Assembly (NCBI GenBank): GCA_049700455.1
Contig: JBNAVJ010000002.1
Coordinates: 1 to 64,000 of the forward strand
DNA: 64,000 bases
Source of the DNA: JBNAVJ01 sp049700455
GTDB taxonomy: Bacteria; Bacteroidota; Ignavibacteria; Tepidaquicellales; Tepidaquicellaceae
Direction: 5' to 3'
The translations under genes were made by a program, and so were the position numbers. Of this stretch, positions 55,008 to 64,000 are shown piece by piece. Position 1 is the first letter of the stretch. Every line of letters starts with the position of its first letter. Under the pieces are notes generated by a model. The model saw only the letters and a program-made list of their open reading frames with translations, ran no database searches and was not told the DNA's origin.

Positions 55008-56830
55008 CAGAATAACTGATAAACTTTGTTTAGCCATAATTTCAGCGAAAGATGGCGCGAGAATTCATAGGAATGACCACTTCTTAAAACTTTATCTAAG
55101 TAGTTAAAACTTATATTAAAAAAATCATCCTTAACCTGCAACGAGTCCTTGAAATGATTTAAAAATATGTTATCCCACAGGTTTTGATTGTAAGTATCAT
55201 TCCCGATAATTTTTGTTTTAAGCATTTTGGTAAAGAAATAGCCTCTTACGACCTTCAACCAACCGAAAAACGATTTTAGATCTTTAGGCACAATACCCCT
55301 ATCAGTTGGAATTTCTGCAAGTTGAGGAGCAGTAACTCCCAGAACATCAGCATAAAAATATTGTCCTTTCCTTCGCTTAAATAAACTCTCTTCAAAAATT
55401 CCATTGTATAAACCAGCATAGCTACTTGAAAAAAGGAATTCTATAAAATCAAGATCAAGATATGGAGTATATACGCGTACCAGATATCTTTCTATTGATA
55501 GTTCTTCCATAAAAAATTTTCTCATTCCCTCTTTTAAATGAAATAAGAAGAGCTTTTCTTTCCAATTAAGTCCTGAGTATTTTTTAAAATATTCAGATTC
55601 CAGATAAGTATAAATTTTATCTTTAATTTCTAATGTCCATAATGGAGCTTTTATAAATCCTTTTTCTCTGCCCCTATCAAAAATTTCATTTAGGATTTGC
55701 CAATGGTCATCTTCTCTAAACAATCTAACTGTAGAGTAATTCAAAGACTGCCCTCCTGAAAGATGCATTGGCTTTATTAATTCACTTCCAAAGACCCCGC
55801 TAACATAACTCGAAGCAATTCGTTGAAGTTTTGAAAAGGCATAATAGAAATTTGCTCTCATATAGGGAGCATATCCTGATGAGAGTAAAATTGCATTTTC
55901 TCCATAGAAAGGGTATAAGTTACTGAACTCATTATTAAGATATACAGGAATATGTTCTAATTCCAATGTTGATACTACTTTTTGTGCTATCCGAAACTGA
56001 ACACTCTTTTCCATCCCATAAGTGTATGTTACAATTTTCTTCCTATCACTATTATCAACAAGTGAAAGATTTAGTCTGCTATCCAATCCTCCTGTTATTG
56101 GAAACAAGAACTTCCTTTCTGTATCAATAATCTGTTTGATGTTATATTTCATCACCTCGATAAGATTCGCCTTGTTAAGGGTTGACTCCTTACTGGTTAA
56201 CGGAGCGGACTTGATTAATTTTCTGAAATCATACAAGTTTTCCTTTTTAACTTGAGAGTTACTCAAATGAGCTATATCCCCATATTCAAGATGATATACA
56301 TCTTTAATAAGTGTCTTATTCCCCAGTATATAATCAAATATGCAAATCTCTATCAATGCCTGAGGGTCTATTTTAAAAGATTTCAGACTCCCAAGCATCA
56401 ACCATAGTGAACTGGATACGACAACGTTTTCAGCTGACGCAAAATAGAAAATAAAATTTGTGGACAAAATACTGTTGAAAAGCGATACTGTTTTATTTTT
56501 TTTATTTAACAGTATAATAGTATAATTACCTTTATACGTATATAAGAATCTTCTATAATCCTCTAATATCAGATGATAATAATCCAATAGCGATTTATTC
56601 TTAACCATATTTCTAAAGTCAAATCTCGGGAAAATATAACCTATCAGGAAAAAAAGATGTTCTTCAGTCTCAAGAAAATCATTATTGGTTTCATCTTTAT
56701 AATAAAAACAAACTGAAATCCTCTCGTAAGTGTTTTCAACTTTTCTTTTATAAAAGCTTGAGAGGAAATCTAATTCATAGTAATTGGAGCTTTTTATTTC
56801 TTTACCAATTTTCAAAACAAAATCAATCAT
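55007..56830 (-). CDS. Divergent asparagine-synthetase-like protein lacking the glutaminase cysteine
   Basis: 607 residues. The N-terminus is MIDFVLKIGKE, with no Cys2, so the class II amidotransferase nucleophile is missing, though residues about 90-200 still follow the domain pattern (YKGNYTIILLNKK, EYGDIAHL). The synthetase PP-loop is FPITGGLDSRL near 244-254 and the later YTPYLDLDFIEFLFS matches AsnB C-domains. It may adenylate a substrate and use free ammonia or an amine, as beta-lactam and lasso-peptide cyclases of this fold do. It overlaps CapA-like gene by 4 bp. Confidence 0.76.
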   Translation of the reverse strand: MIDFVLKIGKEIKSSNYYELDFLSSFYKRKVENTYERISVCFYYKDETNNDFLETEEHLFFLIGYIFPRFDFRNMVKNKSLLDYYHLILEDYRRFLYTYKGNYTIILLNKKNKTVSLFNSILSTNFIFYFASAENVVVSSSLWLMLGSLKSFKIDPQALIEICIFDYILGNKTLIKDVYHLEYGDIAHLSNSQVKKENLYDFRKLIKSAPLTSKESTLNKANLIEVMKYNIKQIIDTERKFLFPITGGLDSRLNLSLVDNSDRKKIVTYTYGMEKSVQFRIAQKVVSTLELEHIPVYLNNEFSNLYPFYGENAILLSSGYAPYMRANFYYAFSKLQRIASSYVSGVFGSELIKPMHLSGGQSLNYSTVRLFREDDHWQILNEIFDRGREKGFIKAPLWTLEIKDKIYTYLESEYFKKYSGLNWKEKLFLFHLKEGMRKFFMEELSIERYLVRVYTPYLDLDFIEFLFSSSYAGLYNGIFEESLFKRRKGQYFYADVLGVTAPQLAEIPTDRGIVPKDLKSFFGWLKVVRGYFFTKMLKTKIIGNDTYNQNLWDNIFLNHFKDSLQVKDDFFNISFNYLDKVLRSGHSYEFSRHLSLKLWLNKVYQLF

Positions 56831-57897
56831 TTGTTAAAAACTTTCTTTTTCAGTTTCTGAAAGACAGCTGCAATAACATCAAAAATGCTATAATACCTAC
56901 AAAGGTAACTCAAAATCGAAAAATCAAACGATTCGAAAAAATAATAGAGATTATACATAATCCAGTTTCTATCAACTTCAAAAAAAACATCACTGCCTTT
57001 CAGTATTTCGTCTTTTAAAATCTCTAATCTTTTTTTTTCTTTTTCATCATCTGTTAAGATCAACCGCCAATCATCGATAACCGAAAAAAAGTGTTGCTTT
57101 AATTCTGGTACCGTATTGGGACATAAATCCAATTCAACTATATAACTTCTTCTCGACTGAGGAAAAGGTTCATCAAACAGAAAATTACCAAGTGAGCAAA
57201 TAATAAATTTTTTATTAAACCAGAGCACCGGCTGGGGAAAATGCGAATGATGACAGATAATTCCAATTAATCTCTCATAGTTCATCAAAAGTGTTTCCAG
57301 CTTCTTCAAAACTGCAGGTATAGGATAATTAAAATAATCAATACCACAATGTACAGAGAAAAGAATATAGTCAAAGTTTGTTTCATAGGTTTTCATCAGC
57401 GAATTAATTAGAGTCTCGTTAAACGGTGCAACCCCATAAGTTTTTTTATCTGCAATCTTAACGTACCTGATAAAATCATTAAATGCAAATAAACCTATAT
57501 TCATCCCATTAACACTCATCTCAACAGGTATTGTTGCCTCCACCAAATCTCTTCCTGCTCCAGTAAAATAAATTCCATTGCCTTTTAGAACGTTACAAGT
57601 TTCTTCTATTCCTTCCAGTCCATAATCTGTAATATGATTGTTTGCAAGAGTCACAATATTAATTCCAGCCTGCTTAAGTACCTGCACATATTCTGGAGGG
57701 GATTTGAAAATAAGATGTGGATTTTTCTTTTTGTTAGGAGTCTTTGCGTTTGTAAGTGGATGCTCAAGGTTTGCAACCACATAACTTTGTTTATGTAATA
57801 ATGTTAATATTTCACGAAATGGGAAATCATATCCCTTACCATCAATAGTTTCAGCAACACCTCTGCCCAACATAATATCACCAAGAAAGAGTATCAT
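56827..57897 (-). CDS. CapA-like metallophosphoesterase family protein
   Basis: 356 residues. The PGA_cap signature begins at the N-terminus (FLGDIMLGRGV), followed by VVANLEHPLTNAKTP, TLANNHITDYGLEGIEETC near 100, VHCGIDYFNYP and HHSHFPQP. It belongs to the CapA/PgsA family linked to poly-gamma-glutamate and capsule synthesis, with a calcineurin-like metal site. No signal peptide is seen, unlike many CapA proteins. It overlaps the ATP-grasp gene by 20 bp, suggesting a joint role. Confidence 0.84.
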   Translation of the reverse strand: MILFLGDIMLGRGVAETIDGKGYDFPFREILTLLHKQSYVVANLEHPLTNAKTPNKKKNPHLIFKSPPEYVQVLKQAGINIVTLANNHITDYGLEGIEETCNVLKGNGIYFTGAGRDLVEATIPVEMSVNGMNIGLFAFNDFIRYVKIADKKTYGVAPFNETLINSLMKTYETNFDYILFSVHCGIDYFNYPIPAVLKKLETLLMNYERLIGIICHHSHFPQPVLWFNKKFIICSLGNFLFDEPFPQSRRSYIVELDLCPNTVPELKQHFFSVIDDWRLILTDDEKEKKRLEILKDEILKGSDVFFEVDRNWIMYNLYYFFESFDFSILSYLCRYYSIFDVIAAVFQKLKKKVFNK

Positions 57898-59092
57898 CTT
57901 TTATATTTTTCAATAGATGTCTTAAAAGATGAGCGATAATTTTAATTATCATAAGTCCATATTGTAATGATGCAAAAAATGGTCTCAAATCATCTTTTGC
58001 ATATGTACCAAAATATATTGATCCATTTCTTGATTTGAACCATTCGGTAAAAGTCAATCGTTTTTCGATAATCAGTTTAAAGGCACTAATTAAATCAGGT
58101 ATTGGATCTACAGCTTTAAACTCTAATTTAGAAGGAAAATAAAAATTTTTATAAACCTTATTACAAAGCTCTTCATACATCATCAGTGGGAAATTAATTC
58201 CCAGCGATTCTGCAACTCCAATTTGTTGCCACACTCGGGGATTTATCTCTATAAACTTATATTCATTTTGTTCAGAATCATATTTTAGTTCAACATTGGC
58301 AAAACCTCGCCATCCTATTTCATTAAGTTTTCCAATAAGAAATTTTGACAATTTTTCATCTTCAAATGATTCAATGGCACAACCATACCCATATTCATCA
58401 GGATACTGACGAAGTTTTCTAAAAATAAATGTACTTATTGGGATACCTTTATTATTATAATAGAATGATATTTCAACATTGTTAACACAATTACCGGGAA
58501 CAACTTCCTGAATAAAAAAGGGTACTTCCTTTTCAAACATCAAGTCTACCAGCCGATTCAATTCCAAATTGTCAGCTACCCGCAATACCTTACCCTTGAA
58601 AAACTGTCTCCATCTATAATGATTAATAGGTTTAATAACATACTTTTTCGTATCACAAAAACTTATAGCATCTAATTCAGATTGAATATTTAATTTGAAT
58701 GATTCCGGTACTTTAAAACCAAGATTTTCAAAAAATCTTATCTGATTATATTTATCCCTGATAGAATTAATAATAGATTTATCGGGAATTATAAATTCAT
58801 AGCTACGCTCCAAAAACTCTCTGTAATCATTGATAAAAAACACAAACTCATCTGCGGCAGGAATCAATATCCTTCTGGTTTTACCTTCAGTATCTTTTAA
58901 AAGTTGCCTGAGCAATTCATCTGGTTTTTCTACAGGCGAAGGACATTTTTTCCCAATAATATATTTAGATTTAAAACCAGAATTTTTAAGATTATAATCA
59001 TAACCATAAACACAAACTCCCTTTCTTCCAAGTGCTCGTCCCACCGCAAGGCCAGTATCAAATAACCCCAGTATAGCAACTGTTTTGTTCAA
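57878..59092 (-). CDS. ATP-grasp carboxylate-amine ligase-like protein
   Basis: 404 residues from a TTG start (59092). The N-domain has AILGLFDTGLAVGRALGRKG. The ATP-grasp core has KYVIKPINHYRWRQFFKG near 160 and PFFIQEVVPGNCVN near 200. GFANVELKYDSEQNEYKFIEINPRVWQ (positions about 278-305) carries the metal-binding Glu and Asn. It resembles ligases that join carboxylates to amines. With the CapA-like and AsnB-like neighbours it may decorate a glycan with an amino acid or amide. Confidence 0.82.
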   Translation of the reverse strand: MNKTVAILGLFDTGLAVGRALGRKGVCVYGYDYNLKNSGFKSKYIIGKKCPSPVEKPDELLRQLLKDTEGKTRRILIPAADEFVFFINDYREFLERSYEFIIPDKSIINSIRDKYNQIRFFENLGFKVPESFKLNIQSELDAISFCDTKKYVIKPINHYRWRQFFKGKVLRVADNLELNRLVDLMFEKEVPFFIQEVVPGNCVNNVEISFYYNNKGIPISTFIFRKLRQYPDEYGYGCAIESFEDEKLSKFLIGKLNEIGWRGFANVELKYDSEQNEYKFIEINPRVWQQIGVAESLGINFPLMMYEELCNKVYKNFYFPSKLEFKAVDPIPDLISAFKLIIEKRLTFTEWFKSRNGSIYFGTYAKDDLRPFFASLQYGLMIIKIIAHLLRHLLKNIKDDTLSW

Positions 59093-59093
59093 C

Positions 59094-59801
59094 TTATTTC
59101 TCCAATAAGCAGATTGAATTAAAATTTACTTCCTTGATTTTTCTCCATCTAAAACCATATCCCTGTTTCATCATAATTATTTTTACAACAGTTTTCATCC
59201 CAAGCTTGTTGTGTACCACAACTGAAGGGACATTGTGTTTCATCAACCACAAATAAGCTTTTTTATATCCTTCTCTAAACAAACTATCAACACAAAAGTT
59301 AAACAAATTCTGGTATAATCTTTTTCCCCGGTATTTTTGAAGTGTATAAACGTCATATATACCTACATAGCCGGCCGGCATTTTTAGTTCATAACTTACG
59401 GGAGTAATAAGAGCACTTGTAAAGGAGACAAATAAAATTGAAGCGATAGCATCATTTTCTTTCAACACATAATACTTATCCCCTTTCTGCATTCGGAGAT
59501 GTATATTCCCTTCATAATCAAAATCTAATAAAGTAACATCTTCTTTTATTCTATTGTCTACAAACTGTTTGAGTTCATTCACACTATTTCCTATAGCATA
59601 ACTGTAATTTCTATCATATTCTCTTGCACCAAGCTCCATCTCCAGAAGGAATACTTCTGTAAGATCTTTTATCATTCTATTTCTCAGTACCCTAACAATT
59701 AATGGGAACAACAGATATATTTCGGAAGGGTTTTGTAAAAGGTGTTTTATCCCTTTTCTCTTCAAATTCACCTTAAAATTCTGAACTCTATTGCTTTCCA
59801 C
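59094..59801 (-). CDS. GNAT-family N-acetyltransferase
   Basis: 235 residues from a GTG start (59801). The GNAT acetyl-CoA site is IYDVYTLQKYRGKRLYQNLF near 153-172 with the R-G-K-R pyrophosphate loop, followed by YLWLMKHNVPSVVVHNKLG. The N-terminal 130 residues are less conserved. It probably acylates an amino sugar precursor. The gap to the next gene is 1 bp. Confidence 0.76.
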   Translation of the reverse strand: MESNRVQNFKVNLKRKGIKHLLQNPSEIYLLFPLIVRVLRNRMIKDLTEVFLLEMELGAREYDRNYSYAIGNSVNELKQFVDNRIKEDVTLLDFDYEGNIHLRMQKGDKYYVLKENDAIASILFVSFTSALITPVSYELKMPAGYVGIYDVYTLQKYRGKRLYQNLFNFCVDSLFREGYKKAYLWLMKHNVPSVVVHNKLGMKTVVKIIMMKQGYGFRWRKIKEVNFNSICLLEK

Positions 59802-59803
59802 TT

Positions 59804-60637
59804 TTAAGCTAAGTGTTTATAGTAAAATAAACCATACGGCATTACACATAACTCAAATACGTCAAGCAAAAAATCTATTTTGGTAAATAAATTTCTTCTA
59901 TTATAGTACATTAACCACTTAAAAAGTATATTGCTTGTACCAACATGATTATAACGTTCTTGCTGGTAATCAGCCTCATAAGGGTGAAAATACATAGCAA
60001 GGGGAAAACCCTCTCGCAGGTTTTGCAAAATTGCTCTTCTTAAAATAAAGTTAGGAACAATCCTAAAAAACATTCCTCCTGAAAAAGGTACTCGTAGATA
60101 AAACAGTGAATAAACATTCAACGGGATTTCCCATATCCCATCTTGCAGATGAACTTGACGCAATACTTGTTTCCACCCAAGACCTGGAATATTAGAAGGT
60201 AAGACTGAAGAAGAGTAACAAATTCTAAATTCTGAAAGTACACTATACACCCATCTTGTATTTTCATTTATAGTAAGTGAGGGTGCACGAAACCCTATTG
60301 GCTTTTTAAAACCATATTTCTCCGTTGCCTCAAAAAATTTTGTAAGATCTTTACTGAATGTTTCTCTATTATACCTGTTTAATAATTTATGGGCATAAGT
60401 ATGGCATCCTATTTCATGCCCTTCACTCTCTATTCTTTGTAATAATGGTAAATGACTATCTATTAAATGGCCGGAGATAAAAAAGGTCGCTTTAAGATTT
60501 CGGTGTGTAAAATAATCCAGAAATTTTTCTGTCATTATACTGACTCTGTTACTATACTTCATTCCATTAGAAATCTCATAACGGGGATCTTCAAAATCGA
60601 CAGATAGAAGCAATATATTTTTTTCAGGTTTATTCAT
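59804..60637 (-). CDS. Polysaccharide deacetylase (DUF3473-type)
   Basis: 277 residues. NodB motifs: LLSVDFEDPRY near the N-terminus (catalytic Asp), GHEIGCHTYAHKLLNRY with the metal histidines, GFRAPSLT, and the C-terminal PLAMYFHPYEADY. The arrangement matches deacetylases of exosortase-type polysaccharide loci. No signal peptide, so it acts in the cytoplasm on a precursor. It overlaps the GNAT gene upstream by 4 bp. Confidence 0.85.
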   Translation of the reverse strand: MNKPEKNILLLSVDFEDPRYEISNGMKYSNRVSIMTEKFLDYFTHRNLKATFFISGHLIDSHLPLLQRIESEGHEIGCHTYAHKLLNRYNRETFSKDLTKFFEATEKYGFKKPIGFRAPSLTINENTRWVYSVLSEFRICYSSSVLPSNIPGLGWKQVLRQVHLQDGIWEIPLNVYSLFYLRVPFSGGMFFRIVPNFILRRAILQNLREGFPLAMYFHPYEADYQQERYNHVGTSNILFKWLMYYNRRNLFTKIDFLLDVFELCVMPYGLFYYKHLA

Positions 60638-61704
60638 ACAAAATCATGTTCAAACCAGCTTATGTACCACTCTTTAAGATTATCATTATTAATTAAACAT
60701 GAATTTTTAGAATGGTAAATCAAAACAACTTTTTCACGTGTGTCAATATAACCACTTCGTTTTAGTTCTTTGAAATTTTTTAAATGAGGGTTATATAATA
60801 ACGATACCAAATCATACCCCTCGTTTTTTCCCCTGTTATAACAATAATCCAATATCATCCGAAGAGTTTTATGGTCGGGGAATTTTACTATCAAATCAAC
60901 TATGACCAGCGCCTTTAATCCTTTAATTGCCATTTTTCGTGTTACAAATACCCCCATAATTTTACCATTACATTTTGACATAAAGATTTCGTAATCTTTC
61001 GCAGAGTTATTTTTAAATCTCCAATTATAAATCCGTGCATCACGAAAAGCTATACACCCATAAGTGGATGAAGCCTCCTTAAGAAACGAATCTATCGAGA
61101 GTATATCATTTACCACTTCAACATTATAATCACTATATCCTGCACTTTTAAAATCAAAATATAAACCAATGAAGGGCTTAAATAACATACCAAATACGCG
61201 TAGCAGAGGGTTACCAACAACTGTACTGATTAACCTATTAATGTTAGTAGGTTTTGCCATCACCTTGAGGTCAGTAATATAAGAATATCCTAATTTCAAA
61301 TGAGCATTGACGGTATGCGAACGAGTAATGTATGCAAAAATAAAGTCGATCTTGTAATCTTTATAGCTATCAAGAAATTGACGTGAGAGTTCGAAAAATA
61401 AAAATTTCTTTCTATATTTATTATCTACCATTAGCCATGCTGGAAATCCAGCCACTACATTTTTCTGTTCCAGCTTGAAAAAATATGGAACAATTCCATA
61501 CGAACCAATAACCTTTCCGTTTTCGTCTAATGAGATTAGCAAAAAAGTACTACCAGGTATATTATCCTTGAACAAATGATTAAACTGTAAGCAAAAATTC
61601 TCAAAATCTATTTTTTCATCGTCTTGTGTAACATTATTTTCAAAGAGTTGGTGCAAACTCTTTAAATCGTCAATCTCAATATTTCTAATTCTCCATTCAG
61701 ACAT
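60634..61704 (-). CDS. Long GNAT-family acyltransferase
   Basis: 356 residues, about twice a single GNAT domain. The N-half has GKVIGSYGIVPYFF and PAWLMVDNKYRKKFLFFELS, with a GNAT A-motif of the R/K-K-K type. The C-half (about 215-340) has GKIMGVFVTRKMA, VIVDLIVKFPD and YDLVSLLYNPHLK, resembling a second GNAT fold. It overlaps both neighbouring deacetylases by 4 and 8 bp, so deacetylation and re-acylation of the same sugar are plausible. Confidence 0.72.
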   Translation of the reverse strand: MSEWRIRNIEIDDLKSLHQLFENNVTQDDEKIDFENFCLQFNHLFKDNIPGSTFLLISLDENGKVIGSYGIVPYFFKLEQKNVVAGFPAWLMVDNKYRKKFLFFELSRQFLDSYKDYKIDFIFAYITRSHTVNAHLKLGYSYITDLKVMAKPTNINRLISTVVGNPLLRVFGMLFKPFIGLYFDFKSAGYSDYNVEVVNDILSIDSFLKEASSTYGCIAFRDARIYNWRFKNNSAKDYEIFMSKCNGKIMGVFVTRKMAIKGLKALVIVDLIVKFPDHKTLRMILDYCYNRGKNEGYDLVSLLYNPHLKNFKELKRSGYIDTREKVVLIYHSKNSCLINNDNLKEWYISWFEHDFV

Positions 61705-62614
61705 TATTATTAAGCCAGTTTATATAGTCTCCGGTAGTTGTAATATAAATATTTTCACGTTCATTATTGACATACTCAAAGATTGCAGAAAGAATTGTAA
61801 AAAATTCCTGTTCTCTGTGAGATGGATGAAACCATAAATAACATACCGTATTGGTTTTCATAGCCTTTTTAATAATCTTCAGATAGTATCTTATATTATA
61901 ATCCAAACTCCAGTAATTTCTGAAAACAATCTGTGAAGTACTCTTAATTTCCCAGAACTCCCGTGATATTTGTTTTGGATAACCAAGAATATCATTGTTT
62001 CCATCACGGTATGAAGTGAATCCAAACTCCTTGAGTAAATTGGTGTGCCCAAGCACATTTCCGGGGAATACAAACGACCTGAGTTCTATTCCAAGTTTAG
62101 CAAACATCTCCTTACATTTCATAACTTCGCTCTTAAAAACTTGTGGACTACACACTTTTTCATTACAATTGATATGGGAAAAAGTATGACATCCTAACTC
62201 ATGTTTAACATTTGAGCTCAATATCTGTTCTATTAAATCTAGACTCTTGTAAAACTTTGAAGTTTCTGGATTCCTACAAGTATCGTAATTATACCATCCC
62301 TCATTGTACTCCCAGTAATTATCGTTAAAAGGCTGTATCTGCAAAACATCAGGATGATAATTACCATTATCACTATCACACATTTCAAGTGCAAGATGAC
62401 CAACTGTTGCAAAAGTTAAAGGAATCTGAAATGTATCAGCAAGTTCGAGTATTAAAGGGATATTTTGTCTTTCTATTTCTGCTCTTCGCTCAGCAACAAT
62501 TTTAGAATTACGATAGATTTTTGAAAATCTCCATGCCCACGCCAGTTCAAAGTCTGTACATATCAATAGTACACACTTTTTACCTGCGGGGATATAACAA
62601 TTTTTATTTTTCAC
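61697..62614 (-). CDS. Polysaccharide deacetylase family protein
   Basis: 305 residues from a GTG start (62614). NodB-like motifs: LLICTDFELAWAWRF (catalytic acid region), HELGCHTFSHINC with the metal histidines, SFVFPGNVLGH and CYLWFHPSHRE. It is the third such protein in the operon and the most divergent; its insertion around residues 75-125 is unusual. A 59-bp gap before the gene is the largest in this operon and could hold a local signal. Confidence 0.76.
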   Translation of the reverse strand: MKNKNCYIPAGKKCVLLICTDFELAWAWRFSKIYRNSKIVAERRAEIERQNIPLILELADTFQIPLTFATVGHLALEMCDSDNGNYHPDVLQIQPFNDNYWEYNEGWYNYDTCRNPETSKFYKSLDLIEQILSSNVKHELGCHTFSHINCNEKVCSPQVFKSEVMKCKEMFAKLGIELRSFVFPGNVLGHTNLLKEFGFTSYRDGNNDILGYPKQISREFWEIKSTSQIVFRNYWSLDYNIRYYLKIIKKAMKTNTVCYLWFHPSHREQEFFTILSAIFEYVNNERENIYITTTGDYINWLNNNV

Positions 62615-62673
62615 TTTTTCGAGTTTGATTTTAAAACCAAACTCGAAATAAATCTTTTTTAATATTGCCCTTA

Positions 62674-63735
62674 TTACAGTTTTTGTTCTGATAATCTTAA
62701 ATATATTTCTATAAGTTTAGATAAATTCTTGCTATAATTAAATTTTTCCAAAATTGTCTTTTTTGCCTCACTTACAATATTTTTGCGCAAGTCATTATTT
62801 TCTTTTAACTGCTTTACCTTTATATATATCGACTCATAATCACGTGGTTCAATAAGAAAACCATTTTTACCATTTTCAATAATTTCTGGTGTACCACCTA
62901 TGTTAGTTGCAATTGGGACTAATCCTGCTGCCATATACTCAAGTATAGAATTAGAAATTCCTTCTTTGAATTTTGGAGTAGAACATAAAATTCCAATTTT
63001 ACAAAGTGATAAATATTTTTCTACATTATTTACCATCCCTGCCAAAACAAATCTATTCTTAACTTCATCATAAGATTCAATTTCTTTTTTATATTTTTCA
63101 AAAGATACACCTGCACCTACCATAAAAACTTTTCCAACTATTCCCTCAGTTACCAACATCCTTGCAGCCTTCAAAAATGTATCATAATCTTTGTAAGGTG
63201 TAAAATTCGCAACCATTATAATATTAAATTCTTCCGATTCTCCATAAGGAACAAATCTATTTAAATCAATAAGATTATAAATAACTTCTCCTTTAACACG
63301 GTAGTATTTTAATCCTGTAAAAGAATTAGCAAGAACAAGGTTTGCTTTTTTCAGAAAGAATCGTTTAAACTTATACTCCCAGCCTTTATCAACTCCAGCA
63401 TCTTGAATGGAATTATTCAAAACGTTCACTCTATATTTTTTTGCAGGCAGATATGCATAAAACGAAGACAACGCATCAAAAGTGTGAATAATATTAGGTT
63501 TTAATTTTTCTATAATGGAGGACATTAAAAATGCCGGTTTGAGTTTGTTTCTCTTTTCAAGTTCTATAAAAGTCTCAGTAAGTTCCCGCACCAGTCCAGC
63601 ATAAAACTCCCCTGGATTAAAAGTCACAACCGAAGGTTTAATTAGATTCTTATCTAAGCCACGTAAAATCTCAACAAGCTGTCTTTCTTTGCCTCCCGGT
63701 CCGAGTGTATCAATAATATAAAGGACCCTAATCAT
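62674..63735 (-). CDS. GT4 family glycosyltransferase
   Basis: 353 residues from the ATG at 63735, which overlaps the preceding gene by 8 bp. N-terminal VLYIIDTLGPGGKERQLVEIL and the C-terminal FKEGISNSILEYMAAG followed by TNIGGTPEIIENGKNG are classic GT4. The donor binding Glu residues are in the E-x7-E region. It extends a lipid-linked glycan in the cytoplasm. Confidence 0.9.
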   Translation of the reverse strand: MIRVLYIIDTLGPGGKERQLVEILRGLDKNLIKPSVVTFNPGEFYAGLVRELTETFIELEKRNKLKPAFLMSSIIEKLKPNIIHTFDALSSFYAYLPAKKYRVNVLNNSIQDAGVDKGWEYKFKRFFLKKANLVLANSFTGLKYYRVKGEVIYNLIDLNRFVPYGESEEFNIIMVANFTPYKDYDTFLKAARMLVTEGIVGKVFMVGAGVSFEKYKKEIESYDEVKNRFVLAGMVNNVEKYLSLCKIGILCSTPKFKEGISNSILEYMAAGLVPIATNIGGTPEIIENGKNGFLIEPRDYESIYIKVKQLKENNDLRKNIVSEAKKTILEKFNYSKNLSKLIEIYLRLSEQKL

Positions 63736-64000
63736 TAAAAATGGATTTATACATTTTGTAATAGCCATTGCTAATTTCCTCCCAGTTCAACCTGTCATTA
63801 AGGAAATTCCCAATATTCTTTCCCATCTCCTTTATACGCTCTTTATCGCACAATAAATTCTCAATAGCAACACTGAGAGCATCAACAGAGTTTGGTTCCA
63901 CCAGTATGCCAGTAAAATTATTTTGAATAACTTCACTTAATCCTCCTACATTATAAGCAATAATAGGTTTTCCGAAAACATAAGAAGTTACTACAACAGC
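63728..64000 (-). CDS. GT4 family glycosyltransferase, C-terminal part (start outside window)
   Basis: The last 90 codons of a gene entering from beyond 64000, stop TAG at 63730-63728. The peptide contains VFGKPIIAYNVGGLSEVIQN, followed by FTGILVEPNSVDAL, the nucleotide-sugar binding end of GT4 enzymes. It overlaps the next gene by 8 bp, so the operon continues upstream of the window. Confidence 0.85.
   Translation of the reverse strand, partial: AVVVTSYVFGKPIIAYNVGGLSEVIQNNFTGILVEPNSVDALSVAIENLLCDKERIKEMGKNIGNFLNDRLNWEEISNGYYKMYKSIFND

Overview
The window is AT-rich bacterial DNA, by eye about two thirds A+T. It most resembles an Ignavibacteria or related Bacteroidota/Chlorobiota genome. 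The main clue is the secreted protein at 10163-12181, which ends in a type IX secretion C-terminal sorting domain with the FQNYPNPFN signature common in that group. Other clues are heavy use of GTG and TTG starts and tight co-directional operons with ATGA, TGATG or TAATG junctions. There are no rRNA or tRNA genes and no intact mobile elements. The species cannot be named from sequence alone.

Left part (1-21900), mostly housekeeping. First is the N-terminal part of a secreted BNR/Asp-box protein (1-1474). A compact minus-strand operon follows: ADP-forming acyl-CoA synthetase, QueD-like enzyme, membrane-anchored DtxR-type regulator fused to FeoA-like domains, FeoB GTPase, FeoB permease (7401 down to 1645). 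Exonuclease III and a quinone-reductase-like enzyme lie on the plus strand (7673-9469). The gap after them (9470-10162) holds what looks like a dead CRISPR locus: the 5' end of a CARF-nuclease (Card1/Can2, DUF1887-like) gene, frameshifted and truncated, next to two diverged 30-bp repeats flanking 41 bp. Then come the T9SS propeller protein, a YtxH/coiled-coil envelope pair, dihydrolipoamide dehydrogenase, a potassium channel, an E1 alpha-beta fusion dehydrogenase, an acyl-CoA ligase, and a ClpB that stops after its first ATPase domain.

Middle part (21949-29011, plus strand): an LPS/O-antigen operon with three glycosyltransferases, an MsbA-like flippase and an O-antigen ligase-like protein, followed by a DUF1844 protein and NAD kinase.

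Right part (29013-64000, minus strand): an unbroken run of co-directional genes with almost no intergenic space, probably one long surface-polysaccharide operon entering from beyond 64000. It carries glycosyltransferases, three polysaccharide-deacetylase-like proteins, acyltransferases, ATP-grasp and asparagine-synthetase-like amide-forming enzymes, methyltransferases, a nucleotide-sugar module, a polyprenyl-phosphate sugar module, a PglC/WcaJ-type sugar transferase and a Wzi-like outer-membrane protein. A putative nucleoside ABC importer closes the run. The most interesting block is 45588-51231: MBOAT acyltransferase, SGNH-like protein, FkbH, methyltransferase, acyl carrier protein and a VOC protein. 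Its layout resembles the Dlt D-alanylation system, but FkbH stands where the DltA ligase would be. My inference is that a carrier-bound glyceryl-type acyl group is made in the cytoplasm and passed through the MBOAT to the external glycan.
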